From Chloroflexota bacterium (GTDB lineage Bacteria; Chloroflexota; Dehalococcoidia; UBA2979), in assembly GCA_009843585.1 (NCBI GenBank), contig VYDC01000035.1, forward strand, positions 575 through 6,420: a DNA stretch of 5,846 nucleotides, given 5' to 3'. The notes below the pieces were generated by a model that saw only the letters and a list, made by a program, of their open reading frames with translations, did no database searches and had not been told where the DNA came from. Shown one piece after another: positions 5,441 to 5,846 of this stretch (its first letter is position 1; each line of letters opens with the position of its first letter). A program made the position numbers and the translations under genes.

Positions 5441-5846
5441 ATGCGGTTGTGGTCCCTGCACCCGCGTTACCTGGACATGGCCGGCCTGGTGGCCCTGTGG
5501 CGGGAGGGCCTGCTGGCCCAGAGGGTACTCGGGGGCCACACCCGCGGCTACCGCGCGCACCCCCAGCTGGAGCGCTTCCGGAGCCACCCCGCGCCCCTCC
5601 CGGCGATCGCCCGCTACCTGGACGCGGTGTTCGCCGAGGCGCGCGCGAGGGGGTACCGGTTCGACGCGGGCAGGATCGACGCCACGGGCGAGCCGGCGAC
5701 CGCGGTGGAGGTCACGGAGGGCCAGCTGCGGTACGAGCGGTCGCACCTCGCGCGCAAGCTGGAGCACCGCGATCCCGCGATGCTCGCCCGGCTCCGCCAG
5801 GACCTCGTCCCCGAGCCCCACCCCTCCTTCGTCGTCATCCCGGGGC
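5441..5846 (+). CDS. Pyrimidine-dimer DNA glycosylase (endonuclease V-like), 3' end cut
   Basis: Shows 135 codons and runs off the right edge with no stop. Bacterial members are slightly longer, so only a few residues are probably missing. It begins MRLWSLHPRYLD and continues LVALWREGLLAQRVL, GYRAHPQLERF and YLDAVFAEARARGYRFD, the hallmark of the Pyr_excise family related to T4 DenV. It is expected to excise the 5' base of UV-induced cyclobutane pyrimidine dimers and nick the abasic site, starting base excision repair in the cytoplasm. Aligning WRE with T4 YRE puts Glu22 at the catalytic Glu23 position, Arg21 at Arg22 and Arg2 at Arg3. The T4 nucleophile Thr2 then corresponds to Met1. The C-terminal part has YERSHLARKL and ends near PHPSFVVIPG. 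The start is supported by AGGGAGG five bases upstream. It is divergent from DUF378 with 229 nt between start codons. The family is well supported; activity of this MRLW branch is inferred. Confidence 0.9.
   Translation, partial: MRLWSLHPRYLDMAGLVALWREGLLAQRVLGGHTRGYRAHPQLERFRSHPAPLPAIARYLDAVFAEARARGYRFDAGRIDATGEPATAVEVTEGQLRYERSHLARKLEHRDPAMLARLRQDLVPEPHPSFVVIPG

Noticed and set aside
4943..5821. 292-codon minus-strand open frame over DUF378 and the glycosylase
   Set aside because: It covers two recognised genes in other frames and has shadow-type composition.

Overview
The window is very GC-rich bacterial DNA (well above 65% GC by eye), with third codon positions almost always G or C and GTG starts in use. 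Pro/Ala/Arg-rich spurious frames are open on both strands. I separated genes from shadows by third-position GC, amino-acid balance, signal peptides and recognisable family motifs. The gene set (a DUF378 membrane protein, a chromosomal pyrimidine-dimer glycosylase of the MRLW type, and a secreted animal-type haem peroxidase with extra surface domains) fits a free-living Chloroflexota or Actinomycetota-like bacterium. That placement is inference from gene style only. No phage, transposon, CRISPR, tRNA or rRNA signal was seen.

Layout. Positions 1-483 hold the 5' part of an unrecognised gene on the minus strand, running off the left edge and carrying an apparent pair of compensating one-base frameshifts. 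Starting 36 nt away on the plus strand is a small exported protein of 122 residues (520-888). Positions 889-1689 have no convincing gene except a possible 45-codon ORF that overlaps the next start. Positions 1690-4029 encode the main gene, a 779-residue exported haem peroxidase of the peroxidase-cyclooxygenase superfamily. All key active-site residues are present. The peroxidase domain lies between an N-terminal beta-rich surface domain and a C-terminal uncharacterised domain. Positions 4030-4727 are another gene-poor stretch. On the minus strand, 5211-4728 carries a two-gene unit: a DUF378 two-helix membrane protein, then a 71-residue winged-helix DNA-binding protein. Divergent from it, 5441 to the right edge encodes a nearly complete pyrimidine-dimer DNA glycosylase.

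How the parts may relate. The peroxidase (extracellular peroxide chemistry) and the photoproduct glycosylase (UV damage repair) both suit a light- and oxidant-exposed life. Nothing in the sequence ties them into one pathway. The DUF378/winged-helix pair looks like a real small operon with a good ribosome binding site and a 14-bp palindrome between the genes. The divergent region before the glycosylase holds four GGGG runs that could form a G-quadruplex. No clear new multi-gene system is visible. The most unusual items are the three-part peroxidase, the overlapping mini-ORF at its start, the frame-broken gene at the left edge, the G-run cluster, and the Met-Arg N-terminus of the glycosylase.
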